DNA of 64,000 nucleotides, from the NCBI GenBank assembly GCA_943735955.1, contig OX030959.1, positions 5,878,241-5,942,240 of the forward strand, given 5' to 3'. The notes under the pieces are model-generated. The model worked only from the letters and a program-made list of their open reading frames with translations, did no database searches and was not told where the DNA came from. The DNA comes from Piscicola geometra (Eukaryota; Annelida; Clitellata; Hirudinida; Piscicolidae). The translations under genes and the position numbers were made by a program. Shown here in pieces: positions 27,901-42,900 of the stretch (positions are counted from its first letter, which is position 1; every line of letters begins with the position of its first letter).

Positions 27901-30900
27901 TGCTGCATCGAATGTTTGTGGTCGTTGAAATAGGTTTTCATTTTTTATTATTTTTATTTTAGTTATTTAATCGGTAGAAGTAAATACTCTAAATTTATAT
28001 AATTATTAATTTAAGACGATCGCGTTCGTTGAAATTGCAATAGATTTTGATTATTTTTATTTTAGTTACTTAATCAGTAAATACAAACACTTTCAATTGC
28101 CATACTTTTTTTATTACAGATGCAAACACTACGTTTACGTGGACCTGGAGTTGTACCGGGGAGTGAAGGGAGCAGAGGGCAGGGCGAGAGTGGGCACAGG
28201 CTTCGACAAGACGCAGACGTACGAGAACAAGGACATCCTCGACAAGTTGAAGCTCGAGTCGATGTCCAACCTGAACGACCGACAGGTGGGTGTGCAAATA
28301 GATTTATTCAAAATACGATATTATTTTATTCCACAAAAATAAATTTCAATGTTTTTAATGTTTTCGAAAAACATTTTCAACTTCAAACTTTTCATTGAGA
28401 ATCTTTCAAAGAATTAAAAATATATTTTATTCATAGAATAAATCTTGATTTTTTAAAGACTCCAATCAACCCCCTTTCATCCAATAACGATACTCCTGCA
28501 CAGACGTCGTTGACACTGGACGTGCCGGTAGGCAGGCCTGGAGACTACGCCTTTCTGGTGTCGTACTTCACTCCTGACGTGAAGCGGTCGCAAGAGCTGG
28601 AGGTTGATGTGGTAGGTACTGCCGAGGGCGACATTGCTCTCTTGAGGCTGCCCAACTGTCCATACACGTGAGTGGTGGTTGAGGTGGATGTTGGGGGTGG
28701 GGGTTATGAATAGGTAGGTAAGAGGGTATCTAAAATGGTTGTGTTTTAAAAAGATATTTTGGTGATTCATTTTAGTTTAGACTAGAACTATTGAGGCAAG
28801 ATTACAATAATGCTCCATTCAACCTTTATCGAAACTCTCCACCAACTAAAACACTTTTCCACAGTTCGCCATGTCGGCAATACATCCACGACTCACACCG
28901 GAACATCAAGTCCTTCCACATCACCTCTGACCACGCCACACTGACGCTCACTGGTCGCAGTGACGTCGACGTCGCCATTGTTAGTGGCGTTTTAAATAAC
29001 TTAGGTTTAAAAATAATTTAATGGCATTGCTACGTTTGAATGTTAAGTGCGTTTTAATAATTTAATGGCATTGCTACGTTTGAATGTTAAGTGCGTTTTA
29101 ATAATTTAATGGCATTGCTACGTTTGAATGTTAAGTGCGTTTTAATAATTTAATGACACTGCTACGTTTGAATATTTAAATTATTTTCAACTCAATACAA
29201 CGACGAATAATATTAACGTGGCGTAAACCCTGATGAGCATTTTCAAATCTATACTTTCAGCACATTAAGATCGGTCTTCATAGCAGCTAGCATCACGGTT
29301 CATCCTACCACCATCTCACTACCCCAGGATCGTGTGTACGCCATCCCCATCAAGCAAGCCACGCCTCCTCTCATTGAGCCCAAATTCCGTTGCATCTACC
29401 GCAACGAAAAGTAACAGTGATGATCTTTTAATTATGAAAACGATACGATAACAATATAAGCACAAAAATATATTTCAAAACTTTCTTATTAATGTTTTGT
29501 AGTGATATTTCAAAGATAAAAATATGAAAGTTTTAAATTTTCAATGCCTTTCACGCACGCGAAGATGTGCCACGGGTCTGCCAACGGTGTCAGTGCCAGG
29601 TACGAGGATTGACTTTGAAGATGAAGGTCACGTCGCCAAGAAACCACCCTTCCCCACCACCGATCCCAATGCCAAAGTCGTTCAACTGCATCGATCTTCC
29701 GTGAGTGGTCGTTGTTTCGAGGGGGAATAAGGGCTGGAGTAGTAGTTGTGTTGAAGTTGATGTGTAATGGTCATTGTGTTGAGATGGATGTGGTGGTTGT
29801 CGTGTCGATGTGTGAAGGAGGAATTTTCTAGTCATTGTGTCAAGGATCAATGTGGTGCTTCTTACAATGCTTCTTTTATTAATTACTAATTTATTTTAGT
29901 TTTAATGTTTACTTTTTTACAATTTTAATGAAACAGCCAATCAAACACCACAACACAACATCACAACAACTCACAAAAACAACCAACAGCCCCAGGTGGA
30001 GATCTTCGTGTCGGTGACGAAGCCTGACGATTACAGACTCGTGCCCCTCTACTATCAGCCTTCCATCGCTGGCTTCGGCGTTGATGTGGTCGTCTACCAT
30101 AATGGCCAGATTCACAAAGGTCTAACGACTTTTGGTTTTATTTAGAGTTTATTTGAAATTTTTGTTTTTTTTTAATTATGATGAAAATTATTACAACTAT
30201 TTTTTTTAGTTTATGCTTTAATTCTTTGATATAATTAGTTCAATTTCGAGCAAATTGAAGCAATTTTGAAAATTTATAATCTAGTATTTAAAAACAATTT
30301 TTTAACCTCACTCAATCACTCAAACTCAATCACTCAATCAACTCAAACACACACAGGAGTTCTGCACGCGGACTACTGTCCGTCGATGAGCGGTTGTCAC
30401 GGCAAGGTGACCTTCAAGAACCACACCAACATCCACCTCTCTGACTCCAACGTCAGAATCACTTTCAACAGCACCAGTCCCATCTGGCTGGTCAGTTTGC
30501 TGGAGAAACTTTTTTTGGCGATTTTATTTGTTGTTTTTTGAGTAAGATGCCACGTTTAAAATGAAGTGTAAAAAAACTCAATTACTTAATTAAAGATACA
30601 ATTTAACGAATAATTTAAATAGTCCTTAAAAAGCACTTCTGGATTATAAATATTTTCAATTAATATATTAAAATCCACATTGAATTCATACAAACTCAAT
30701 CAATCAATTGATCCACCACCACCATCCAAACCAACCAGGACTACATCGTGATCGTGCCATCGAGCAGCTACAGCGACAGGATCATGAGGGACAACACCGG
30801 AGCAGACGAGTCGAACGAGTTCATCGAGCAGTGTGCCAGTGACGACTACGACATTGAGTAGGCTGGGTGGGAGTGCGTATATTTATGGGAATATAGTCTT

Positions 30901-33900
30901 TTATAAAAAGAATTGTGATAAAAAAAAATTGTCATTGGATGTTTTTTTAAATGTTTAAAGTAAGAAATTTTTTTTTTCTATTTCAATAAAATTTTGCTCA
31001 ATACAGAAAAAAATGTAACATATCCTATTAAAAACGTTCAAAATTTCAATTCTCAAAACAACTCTTCCACTCTCTCTCCACCTTCCCACAGTGAAAACAA
31101 GGCAGACTCGTGCAAGGACAGCGTCTACTCCTTGGTCACCGACTTCAACAACGGAGCACTCAGTTGCGCCTGCAACGTCGACGGCTCCGAGAACTTCAAC
31201 TGTGAACCATACGGCGGCCAGTGCAGATGTAAAGCACACATCATCGGAAGGATCTGCTCCCAGTGTGCCACCGGCTACTGGGGATTCCCCAACTGCCAAC
31301 GTTAGTGATGATGCTGGTCACTTTAGATTCGAATTTAAATTTTTTTATTTTGTCATATTTCGGTGCTCTAGCACCTTGACGTAGATTCAAATTCAAATAA
31401 TAACAATGATAATTTAATTTAATAATTTAATTTAATTCGCCAGCATGCAACTGTCCTCGAGGCTTGTGCGATCCTACGAGTGGCCAGTGTGTTTGTCCTC
31501 CGAAGGTCAAAGGATTTTCAAAATTAATAAACTATTAATCCAACAAAAAACTAAAAATTGTTAAATGTAGTTTTAATATTAAATATAATTTTATTCCATA
31601 AAATCTTCTTCAACAAGAAAAAAGATAAAAAACACAAATAGATCGAAAAAAGTATAAACCAAAATCTAAAAGGAAAAACATGTTTTCCAGGTGACTGGAG
31701 CTGACTGTGACAAGTGCCTTCCAAGGACGTTTGGCTTCGACGCTGTGATTGGCTGTGAGGACTGCAACTGTCACGTGGAGGGCGTGCAAGGAGACTCCGA
31801 CTGTGACATGCTGACCGGAGAGTGCAAGTACGTGGATGCGTGCATGTTTTCTTTAAATTGACTTAAATGTGAAAAATATCGTTTTTATTTCATCTTGAAA
31901 CATTTAATTAATTTTATTGGATCCAATTATATTTTTTATTAACATTATAACAACATATTAAATTTACTTATTTTTATACTATGAAACAATTAATAAATTA
32001 TCCCTAATTCAACATTAGCACCGCTTCACAAAAGAAATAACCACGACTCTCCCCAGATGCAAAGCGAACGTCGGGGGCAGGCGTTGTGACGCTTGCGACA
32101 CTGGCCACTACGACTTCCCCACTTGCAATGCCTGCAGCTGCGATCCCAAAGGAGTGGTTGACGATGTGTGTGACCAGGCCACCTCGCGGTGTCTCTGCAA
32201 GGTTTGTAGGAGTATATTTCTTGAAATGTTTTGATGGTGACTTGGATAGGAATTTTGAAGTGTATAAAACTATAAAATACAATAATTTAAATTATGCAAT
32301 AAAGAAAATTTTAAAACTATCAAAAAACCAACACATTATTCACTCATTACCAACCACTAAACTTCCACACTCCCTAAAAACAACTTCAAAACAGAAAAAC
32401 GTCGAAGGCTCGTACTGCGACCAGTGCAAGGACTCGACCTTTCACCTGGAAGAGAGGAATCCCATGGGATGCAGCAAGTGCTTCTGTTTTGCCGTCACCA
32501 CCTCTTGCCAGTCCGCCTCCCTCCGTTGGCACAAGGTGCGTTTGGAGGCCTTTTACGAGAATTTTAAATATTTTTTTAGTTGTTTTGGAAGAGTTTAAGG
32601 GTGGCAGTTTTGAGGCTTTTTCTAACAATTTTATAGCGTCTTTCGTAGTTTCAAAATTGTTTCCGCATTTTCATTAAATATTTTTATAAAAATATTTTAA
32701 TTTTAATATTTTTTTTATTTTAATAAAATTAACGAAATGACGTACTTTTTTAGAATTCAAATAGAACAAAAATTTGAAATCTGATAATAATTTACCATTA
32801 ACGGACTAATTAAAAACCAGATATCGGAGAGTCAGGGTTGGGAGCTGACGAATGTGCTAGAAGCGCCAATTGAGAGGAAAGGAGGCGTTTTAAGCGTCCA
32901 CAATCACCAACTCATCCAATCCAAAAATCCCGTCTACTGGATCGCTCCTCCCGCTTATCTCGGAAATAAGGTGGTTGGAGGAAGGATGGATGGAGGGATT
33001 GATGATAGTGATGATGATGATGAGGATGATGATGGTGATGATGTTTGCTTAATATAGCGCCAATTGAATGACGATTGCGTGGCTAGATGAATTGGTGATG
33101 CATTAATGCATGGACTAATTACACACAGGTCACCGCCTATGGAGGTCAACTGAAGTACACAGTTTACTCCGAGAAACAAGATGATTCTGAGGTACCATTA
33201 AGCTCTAAAAAATAATTTCAAATGACTCTTATGGGAAATCAGAAAAAATAATTTTTCAAGTTGCGTTAAAGATTCTTCAAAATAAATATAATTCCAAAAT
33301 AGTATTAATAATATTAATTATAATTAATATTAATTCATTGACTCCTTCTACTGTACAGACGTTACTGCTGAAGCCTGACTTGATCCTGGAAGGAGGAGGA
33401 ATGAGGCTGTCATACGTCTCAGAGTTGCTCGTCAACGCAAGAGAGGACCACGACTCCGTTGTGGACTTGATTGAAGTGCGTGTTTGTGTAAATAGATACG
33501 TAAATAGATGCACTTTTGCACTTTAATGCGAAAAAAGTTAAAATATTTTTTATAACATTTAGTTAAGAATAAGAATAATTTGGTCGTTTATGATTTAAAT
33601 TCTCTTAAATAAACAAATTCTCCACATTCTCCACGACACATTTTTTTTCTCTGAAATTCAATTTTTTCTTTTTCATTCCTCTCATTCTTCCCCCAACAGT
33701 CAAAGTTCGTGCACGAATCTGGAGGCACGCCCGTCTCGCGGGACCAGCTGATGACGGTCCTTGCCAGGCTGGAAACAATGCTCATCAGGGGCACCTACTT
33801 CACCCACACCAGTCTTTTCAGGTCGGAAAAAGATGGGAATGGGGGGGAGGAAATTAAATATGAAAGGGGGGTATAAATCTATATGTTTTTGTTATAAATT

Positions 33901-36900
33901 TTGTTGTTCATTCGTTAAGTGAAAAAAATTAAAAATAGTTTTTATAGCTATTGAATATGGTAGTATCATTTCACACGCAACTCAATCAACAGAATCAAGG
34001 ACGTAGAACTGCAAGTGGCAACGGAGTTCGGCGACGGAGGCGTAGCGAGCACCGTTGAAGTGTGCCGATGTCCACAGAACTACGCCGGCTCTTCGTGCGA
34101 GTCGTGCTCTGCCGGCTACTACCGAGAGAACGGAGCGAACATGGGAGCGTGTGTGCCCTGCAACTGCAACAACAAGGCCGCCACTTGCCACCCCCCTGAC
34201 CGGAGTCTGCCAGGTGATTGTGGGTGGGTGGGTGGGTGGGATGGGTGGGTGGTTTGGGTGGGTTGTTGGGGTAAGTGGGTGGGTGGGTGGGTGGTTGGGG
34301 TGAAAAGTGGGTATTATAAGATGTGTAATTGGTTCAGATTAAAAGCTTTTAACATTAGAAGTTTTCATCTATAAGAAAAAAATATTTTATTTGCTCCGCA
34401 ACCTCTACCAAAAAAACTGTATTTCTAACTAAATCAAACTTTTTTCAAATCAACGATTTTAATATCTACCAATCTCACAAACCTCTCTTCTCAACCTTGA
34501 GTTTTCCCCTTCCCAAAGGACTGCAGAGACAACTTCGACGGACCTCAGTGCCTCACATGTCGACAGGGCCACTACCACGACCAACGCTACGACGTCTGTA
34601 GGCCCTGCTCTTGCCCTTCGACTGAACCACGCCAGAAGTGAATAGGGTGGAGAGGATGGCAAGGGGGGTGGTGGAGGGGTTGGATATTTTAGCAGAATCT
34701 TATTTTTGTTATTTTGTAGTGCAGTTGTTTTTTTGGGTATGAACACAATAAAAAGGTTCTAAATATAATAGTTTTTGGAATATTTTATATATATATATAT
34801 AAATAATTTATAGTTTTTAAAAAATAATTAATCAAATAGTTTTTCTTTTTTCTTTTCCTTCCAGCTTTGCCTCCACTTGTGACGTGAACTTTGCGGGAAT
34901 GCTGGAAAGGTGCTACTGTCTGCCTGGATACGTCGGCACCAACTGTGAAAGGTGAGCAAACAAGTAACTTTTCATATTCATGAAATTTAATTTATTATTT
35001 ATAATAAAAATAAATTAACAGAACACAAAAGTGTAAAAAAATCGTTAAAAACTTCAAACTCCAAACTACTCCCACAAGATGCGCTCCGGCTTACTGGGGC
35101 CAACCCTTGGATGTCGGCGGCAGTTGTCAGATGTGCGAGTGCAGTGGAAACATCGACGAGCGAGACCCAGGCGCTTGTGACCAGCTGACCGGAAGGTGTC
35201 TCAGGTGCCTTGGAAACACTGGAGGAGAGTTTTGTGAGCGGTGCTCTGAAGGCTTTTACGGAGACGCGATTGGATTGAAGAACTGCCAAAGTTTGTGGTG
35301 TTCTTTGAAGTTAAAGTTTTAGTTAAATACAGGTTTATATGAAAAAAAAATATATAAAGCATTTATAGTTTTTTTATCGGTTTTCAAATTCGCGAAAACC
35401 CTTTTTAATTAACTTGAATTTATTCTTTCCAGGATGCGCTTGCGACCCGGTAGGCACGGACCATTGCCAGCACCAGACTGGCAAGTGCGTCTGCAAGCCT
35501 AACGTGCATGGACCCACCTGCTCTCAGTGTGTGGTGAGTTGATCTGTACTTTTATTTTTCGATCCATTCTTCCAGCCATCTGTTTCTCCATTAATTCATT
35601 AACAATTCATCAAGCATTCATCAACCATTCATTTGCCATCATTAGTTTATCATCAATTCATCTGTAATCCATTAATTCATCAAGCATTCATCAACCATCT
35701 AGTCAGGGGCCTTTGGTTTCCATAGCGACAGGGGATGCGAGATGTGTGAATGTGGAGCTGCCTCTCTTACCAACATGTGCGACACCAGATCTGGTGGGCT
35801 TTTATTCAAAATTCTATTTTTTAAATTTTAAGAAAAGTTGATATATTATTATTCGTAATAAATTACTTTTAAGGAATTGATAAACTTTATAAATGTTCTA
35901 TGCCGTTTTAGAATGGCTCAAATTCAATAAACTACAATATTTCAGGTCAATGCGAGTGTCGTACCGGGGTACACGGCAGGAAGTGTGACCAGTGTCTGCC
36001 TGGCTACTGGAATTATGGCCCCAGAGGATGCCAACGTCAGTGGGGGGGGAAGGGGGGTTGTGGGTGGATTGGATAAATTAAAAAAAGAGTAGTTTTCGAG
36101 ATTCATTGAAAGTTTAAGAAATTTTAAAACTTCACAATTTTTATTTAAAGGTCACAAAATCTTTTATTCATTGAAAATTTAAGAATTTTAACGTTTACAA
36201 ATATTTATTTAACTATTTTTTCCAACACCCTCCACTTCCTCCGTTTCAACAGCGTGCGACTGTCTCTCGAAGGGAGCAGTAACGTGTGATGCTCAGACAG
36301 GAGCTTGTGTGTGTCTGCCTGGAGTGACTGGACCTAACTGTGATCGCTGCCAGCCAAAATGGGTGATGATCGAAGGCTCTGGATGCAGAGGTTGGTTGCT
36401 TTGTTGGTTTATATACTTTATTTAATAATTTTGATAATTGTTTTAAAAATTTATTTTTTAAATACAATTTTTCACATTTATTCTTATAAAAAAAAAGTCT
36501 AGGCGAACAAAATTCACAAGACTTTCTAACTAATACAACCACGATTACCACAATAGCCGCAACAACCACCACCACTACTTGCACAGAGTGCGACAGCTGC
36601 ATCCATCTGTTGATCGACGACATTGAAGTTCTGGATCGAAACGTCACCTCGATGAGGGAAGAACTTGAGAACGTCACCATGGGCGTCCAGGTGGCTGGGA
36701 TAGAACGGAAGGGATGGTGGAGAAGGAAGGGGTGGTGGAGAAGGAAGGGATGGTGGAGAAGGAAGGGGTGGTGGAGAAGGAAGGGATGGTGGAGAAGGAA
36801 GGGATGGTGGTGGAGAATTGGAGAGATAGTAGTAAAAAAAATTGCTAAAAAATGAAAAGTTGAAAGATAATTCGAAACTTTTTAATTAAAAACCTTTCAA

Positions 36901-39900
36901 TTCAAAACCTTCCAACCCAAACAGGCATTCAAGAAGCTCGAAATGGTGAACAGGTCAATCGTGGAACTGCGTCCCAAGGTTTACGAGATCATCAGTTCCA
37001 AGGCTAAAGCCACCCAGCTGGACCAGCTCAAAGATGATTTGTCCCAAGTGCAAGCACTCACTGAGAAAGTCCTCGGCAAGGTTCGTTTGTATGGGAAAGT
37101 AGGTGCTTATTGAAGATGTTCTGGAAATTTTTTTTTTGGAATGAACATGGAGCTTTGTAAAGTTTTATTAAACTAAAGTAGCTATGTTTATTTTTAACAT
37201 TTATTTCAATGACAGATAAATACATTGTGAAATCCTATATTATCTATAAATACTTCACAGTTTTTGCAATATAAAAAATATTTCACAGTCGGAGCAGGTG
37301 TCGAGGCAGTGCGAGGGAGTGAGTGGAGACGCGGTGGACATCAAGAAAAAAGCTAACGTGTTGTACGATGACATTCTACAAAAGGCACTTCATGACGTCA
37401 ATGGTTAGAGGCTGGTGGTGATGATGATTGTAGTTAAGTCTTAAAAAAATAGTTTTTAGTTTTGATTCAAAAAATATTTTTTACTTTTAATTCAAAAAAT
37501 ATTTTTTGCTAAGATTTGATAAGCAATTTTTTTCTTATTTTGTTCATTAAATTATTATTACCCAAATAAAACTACAAAACCCTCAACTACCAAACAGAGG
37601 CTGTCGCTTTCGTGAAAGCGATCCTGGCGACCATAACAGGCAGCAACCGCGAAGGCGCCAACATCGAGCATCTGGTAAAAGAGGCGGAGGAGATTCTAGA
37701 AAAGATCAAGTCAGTTTCCTTGGACCCTGAACACAAAGAGGCCTCTTTAGAGATGGAACGTGCCACTGAAAGTTGATGGCTGGTGGTTTTGTGTCTTTGT
37801 GGTGTTTTTATGGTGCTATGAACTATTCATGAGAATTAATGTAAATAAAAGATGAAAATTATTTATAAGTATTATTTGAGATTTCGCGATTTACCTACCC
37901 TACTCTGCACGCACTTCATTCTAGCCGCTCCATTCCACTCACACAACACAGTGCTGACAAAAGCAAAAGACTTTCTGGAGTCAGCGAAAACCCAGGTCAA
38001 CGCCACTCAAGAAATAAACTTCATGATTGAAGACGTTCTCAGCAAGCTTCTGGACCTGCAGAACCACACGAGAATCTCCATGGAAAAAGCCGCTTCCGTT
38101 AATGAACTTAACTCCTATGTTATATCTACCAAGAACCACGTTGCTGTGAGTATTTTATTAAGTTTATTCATATTCATTTAGTTCAAATTTATATGATCAC
38201 AAAAATTTTCTACTTATGTTTTGTTTTTATTAGTAAGCTAAACATATTTGTTACAATGGTGAGCGGGGATGGCTTAGATGGTAGACGTTGGACTTGCGAC
38301 TCAAAAGTTGCCTGTTCGAATCTTTGACAAGAAACCGTGAACCTATATAAAAATAAAATAAATTAATTTACAACTTACTTCATCTCCAAATCTATCATAT
38401 TATCTCTCTAGAAAATGGTAGACCTGATCAAGAGCAGGAGTACAGAATTCGTCAAATGCATGGAAAACACTGACCTCCTCCTCAACCAGTCCACCATGCA
38501 TATTCACCAGGCCAAGACCGCAATTTCTGTAGGATGAGTGAATTTATTGGAAAAAATATATAATCCTTTTTTTAGTTTTATTTTCTCAATTGAAATTGTA
38601 AATTTTATTTGAAAGATTTAATTTTCCGTCATACAGTGCGTTTTGTTAACGCGATTTAAATTTTTATTTATTTATAATTTTTAACAAAATATCATTCTAT
38701 CGTCAAAAATTCATCTCCGCTTATTTTCAACTCTACCCAGGGCATTCAGTCTGAAATGATGGAGTTGGAAAAGGCCTTGAAGGACGTAGATAAGTTCTCA
38801 AACGACCTCTCTTCAGAAAACAGCCAGCTGAAAGACTTGGTGGACAAAGCTCTGGAGCATACTGCAAAGCTGGAAAGACAGTCTTTTGACGTGCAAAAGT
38901 TTCTGAATTATTTATTTGATTTATCAATTAGATTAATTTTAAGATTTAAAAAAATTATTTAAAAGTTCAAATATTTCATCACAATCTTATTTCTATACAT
39001 AAAAAAACTTAAATTATTGCTTTTATCTTATCTTTTCTCCACTTTATCCACTCCAAGCCATCCATCCTAGTTCAACCCCCCCCCCCCCCCCCACCTGCAG
39101 CCTTTTAACGAGCACCAAGTCTTCATCGGAAGCGGCTATTCGAGCATCGGAAGCGTACGAGAGAATCGTCAAGGCGATCGAGGACGCTCTAAAAGCCTAC
39201 GAGGAGGCCCTGCAAGCCGCCAAAGACGCTCATGAAATGGTTGGTGATCGATAAGTTAATGGTTTAGTTGATTTAGAATATTGAGGTTTTGTTCGTGATT
39301 TGTAATATTTGGGGTTTGTCTATATGGTTTGTAATATTAGGGTTTTTTCTTTAAACTTGATTATCGTTGTTGGTTTCTAAAAGGTGTCGATGCTATAGAA
39401 ATGTTAAATTTTCTGTTCAATAACTTTCGAAATTAAATTATATAGATTAATTACTATTGAAAAACCTGATCATAACTTAAATGCCTTTTGCAGTCGGAAG
39501 GTCTCGCGGAGAAAGTGGTTGACTCTAAAGAAAAGAGCGAAAAGCTGAGGAAAGAGAGCACTGACATCTACCATCTAATCAATAATGGTGTGTTTTTTAA
39601 CTCAGACTTTTTGGAAGAAACAGTATAAAAAATCTAAAAAATCTTTTATAGCTAAAAACGTGTTGCGAAACTTCAATTTTTGAAGATGTCTCTAAGTTTC
39701 CATCAAACCCTCACAGACGTGAGCAACAAGCTGAACAAGATCACGTCGATGCTGCAAGACATCCAGGAAGTGGTCGTGAAGGAGAATGTTACCGAGGTTT
39801 TGACCGGGGTCGAAGACATTAGGACCAAGGGCCTCGGAGACCAGGCGCAGAATGCATCGAGGATTGCCAAGGAGTACCTGCAGACTGCTCTAGATGCGCA

Positions 39901-42900
39901 GAAGAAACTCGAGAAGTATCAGCAGAATATGCAGGAGGACAGCTTGAATGTGTGTTTTGACGGTGTTTGCTGTGGTTTAAGACTACCAAAAGTTTAAAAT
40001 TTGTTTTCTGTAACTTTTATGAAAAAGTTATAGCTACCAATTTCAAATTACTCTACCCACCAAAAATCTAAAACCATTCCAAAACACCCTTCCACCACCA
40101 TCGACCCTCCACAGTTGAGACTGCTGCCGGACAGGATCCGAGAGATGAACAACAACATCCAGACAGCAGAGTCGAGCCTCCAGGACGTTTCCAAACTGGT
40201 TCCCCTCAGCAACGACTTGATCTCTGAACTCCTTTCTGAAGCCGCCAAACTGAACCAACTCCAAAACACCCTGAGGGGCAGCTTGAACGAGCTCAGAGAC
40301 CAGATCCAAGTGGCCAGAGATACTGCTAATTTGGTTAGTGGTTTTGAAGTTGAAGTCATATTTTAATAGTTCATAAGAAATGACTTTGAATCTTTTTTTT
40401 GGTATTTTGATAACATTATTTGGTTGTATCTCGAATGACGGGTTTCCATTTCTTTCTTTTTAGATTAACGTCGGAGTCAACTTCACTGGAGACTCCTACC
40501 TCCAAGTCAGTCTCTAATTTCATTTCTCCCAACCACAACACGTCGCATTTCCAAGTTTCTAATAAACAAATAAACCAACTAATCAACACTCTCCCATCCA
40601 TCCAGGTGCGCAACGTGAAGCAGATGAACTCGGCGGGTTTTTCTGCCTCCACCTCGCTCAGCTTCATGACCAAGAGTCTCAACGGGCTGCTCTACTACAT
40701 TGGCAATAGCAAGGTGGGATTGGTGGCAAGAGAAGGGAGGAGGCTGACGGGGAAAAGAAGGGAAGGGGAGTTGACGATAGATGAATTGATTTTTAACAGA
40801 TTGATAAAATGATGCAGAAAAAAATGTATTAGAATGAATTGTAATTTATAAGATTTAACTCATTATATTTGCATACAAAGTTAAAACGATAATCAGGAGT
40901 TACATAAAGATTCCACTCAAAGTTACCTCGAAGTACCTCGATACCACAGGACGAATACATGAGTCTGGAGGTACTGGACGGCTATTTGGTATTCAAGGTA
41001 AACACCGGAGGGGGTGAAAGGGCGCTCAAGTCGACAAAGCGGTTTGCTGACAATAAGTGGTACAACGCCGAAGTCTCGAGGTTTGTGTGTGTGGTCATAT
41101 GTATGTGTGTGTGACTGTCGGTGTGTTTGTTGTAGTGTGCGTGTCTTATGCACAGTTGTGATACAAAACACTGCGTATTTTGTAAACATAAATTTGTGAA
41201 TTTGTGGAAAAAATCAAGATTTTCATTAATTTCAACCGCTTCAAACCGGTCACTACTTTTTATAAATCTTTATTTCTCACCCACCCCCTTCCACCACTTT
41301 CTTCAACCACTACCTTCCACCACAGAACTGGGCAGAGCATGATGATGAAGGTGATGGATGGTGCTGCAGTTGTTGACGAAGTGGAAGGCGCTGTCGAAAC
41401 TGACAAGCAAATCATCACCTTCGACTTTGACACCAAGTTCTACTTAGGAGGGGTTCCCGACTTGGATAAGGTTGGTGAGGTGGGTGGGAGATAGGTGAAA
41501 GATTGATGGAAAGGGGTTAAAATGTATTAGTGGGTTATGGGTTAAATGAGCAGTAAAACGGTTTTAAAAACACTAAATAAACTAAAAGCTTGAAATAATC
41601 CCCACAAAACAGGCAGCAATCAGTCACACCCTTTCCCACCCGTACTTCGTTGGCTGCATCGACAACGTCATGTTCGAGGACAGCAGGATTGGTCTGTGGA
41701 ACTTCATGTATGCGGGCAACACCAGAGGCAGCAATAAGCAGTAAGAGCGTTTTTGGAGGGAAAAGGATGGAAAGATGAAATTAAATCAATATATTTAAAA
41801 AATTATTTTAAAGTGGGAAAAGATTATGGGAAAAAAATATTCGCAATTACTATTCCGAATTTTGTTCCTCAACTAATCATCTACATCATATTCATCATTT
41901 GAATTATCCACCTATCCACTCTTACACTCTCATTCACCCTTGAACAGAAAAGACTCTTCCGGCAAGGAATTGAAGGAGGTGAAGTTCGACGGAGACGGCT
42001 ACATCAAGATGGAGGTGGAAAGGACCGACGTAAGGAAGTCGATGAGCTTTGAATTCTACTTCAAGACTTTCGAGAAAGATGGCTTGTTGTTCTACATGGG
42101 AGATAAGGCTGATCACGAGGATTTCTTGGCTTTCGAGCTGAAGGATGGAAAGGTGGGTGTGTGCTTTTTTTTGTGTTTGACAGTGCATGTGATTGACTTT
42201 TAAATGTAATCTTATTTAGCTGAGTCTTTTTTATTTTTTAAATATTGGCAAACATCTCATTTAAAATCGATGTTAAAACTTTAAACCAGTTTTAACCTAT
42301 TCCTCACCGTCCACTGAGAAAAATAGAAAAAAGTATTTAAAAAAACAGAAACATTATTTAAAACCTCTTCAAGTCCACCGACCTCCCTTCCTCGAAAAAC
42401 AGGTAAAAATGATCTACAATCTGGGCTCTGGCACTACCTCGACCAGCACCGAGGCCTCGTACAACACTGGCAAATGGGTGCTTCTAAAGCATCAGAGGCA
42501 GGACAGAAAGGGTTATCTCAGGACGCAAGACAAGGCGATCAGGTCTCACAGTCCAGGCGTCCAGGAAACGCTCGATGTCGAAGATTACTACTACATCGGA
42601 GGATACAAGGGACACCACAACGTCAGGTGAGAAGCGATGGTTTAGGTGAAAAGTCGAAAGTTAAATTTCAGAACTTTCATTTTTAGTATATATCATTTCA
42701 TTTTTGTTCTATATTATATATTTTTATTCTATCCTATTTTATTTTAATTTTATATTATATATTTTAATTATTTATTCTTTTATGGTTATATTCCAAATGT
42801 TTTTTTCTTCAGAATTCTTAAAAAATTAAAATAAAAACTCCATTAGCGATGTGTCGAATGTCTCATTCAAGGGCTGCATCAAGGACTTCCGGTTCGGAAG

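Larger units (their letters stand above)
36587..40333 (+). other. LAMA5: Laminin alpha exons 44-54: coiled-coil domains II/I
   Basis: Exons: 36587-36690, 36925-37080, 37289-37403, 37598-37771, 37952-38145, 38412-38528, 38741-38898, 39101-39239, 39494-39587, 39717-39949 and 40115-40333. About 570 residues of heptad-like Leu/Ile/Val spacing with charged residues and few cysteines. Cysteines in ECDSC at the start match the usual position of the interchain disulphides. This region winds with beta and gamma chains. Sequence identity is low, as usual for this domain, so the exon calls rest on open frame and splice phase. Confidence 0.85.

Noticed and set aside
36690..36855. In-frame extension of laminin exon 44 with KGWWRR repeats
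   Set aside because: The GTGGCT donor at 36691 joins exon 45 in phase 0, and Trp/Arg repeats are implausible in a coiled coil.
38261..38350. Functional tRNA gene
   Set aside because: A and B boxes are present, but the anticodon and acceptor stems do not pair; a second diverged copy exists, so SINE is the better call.
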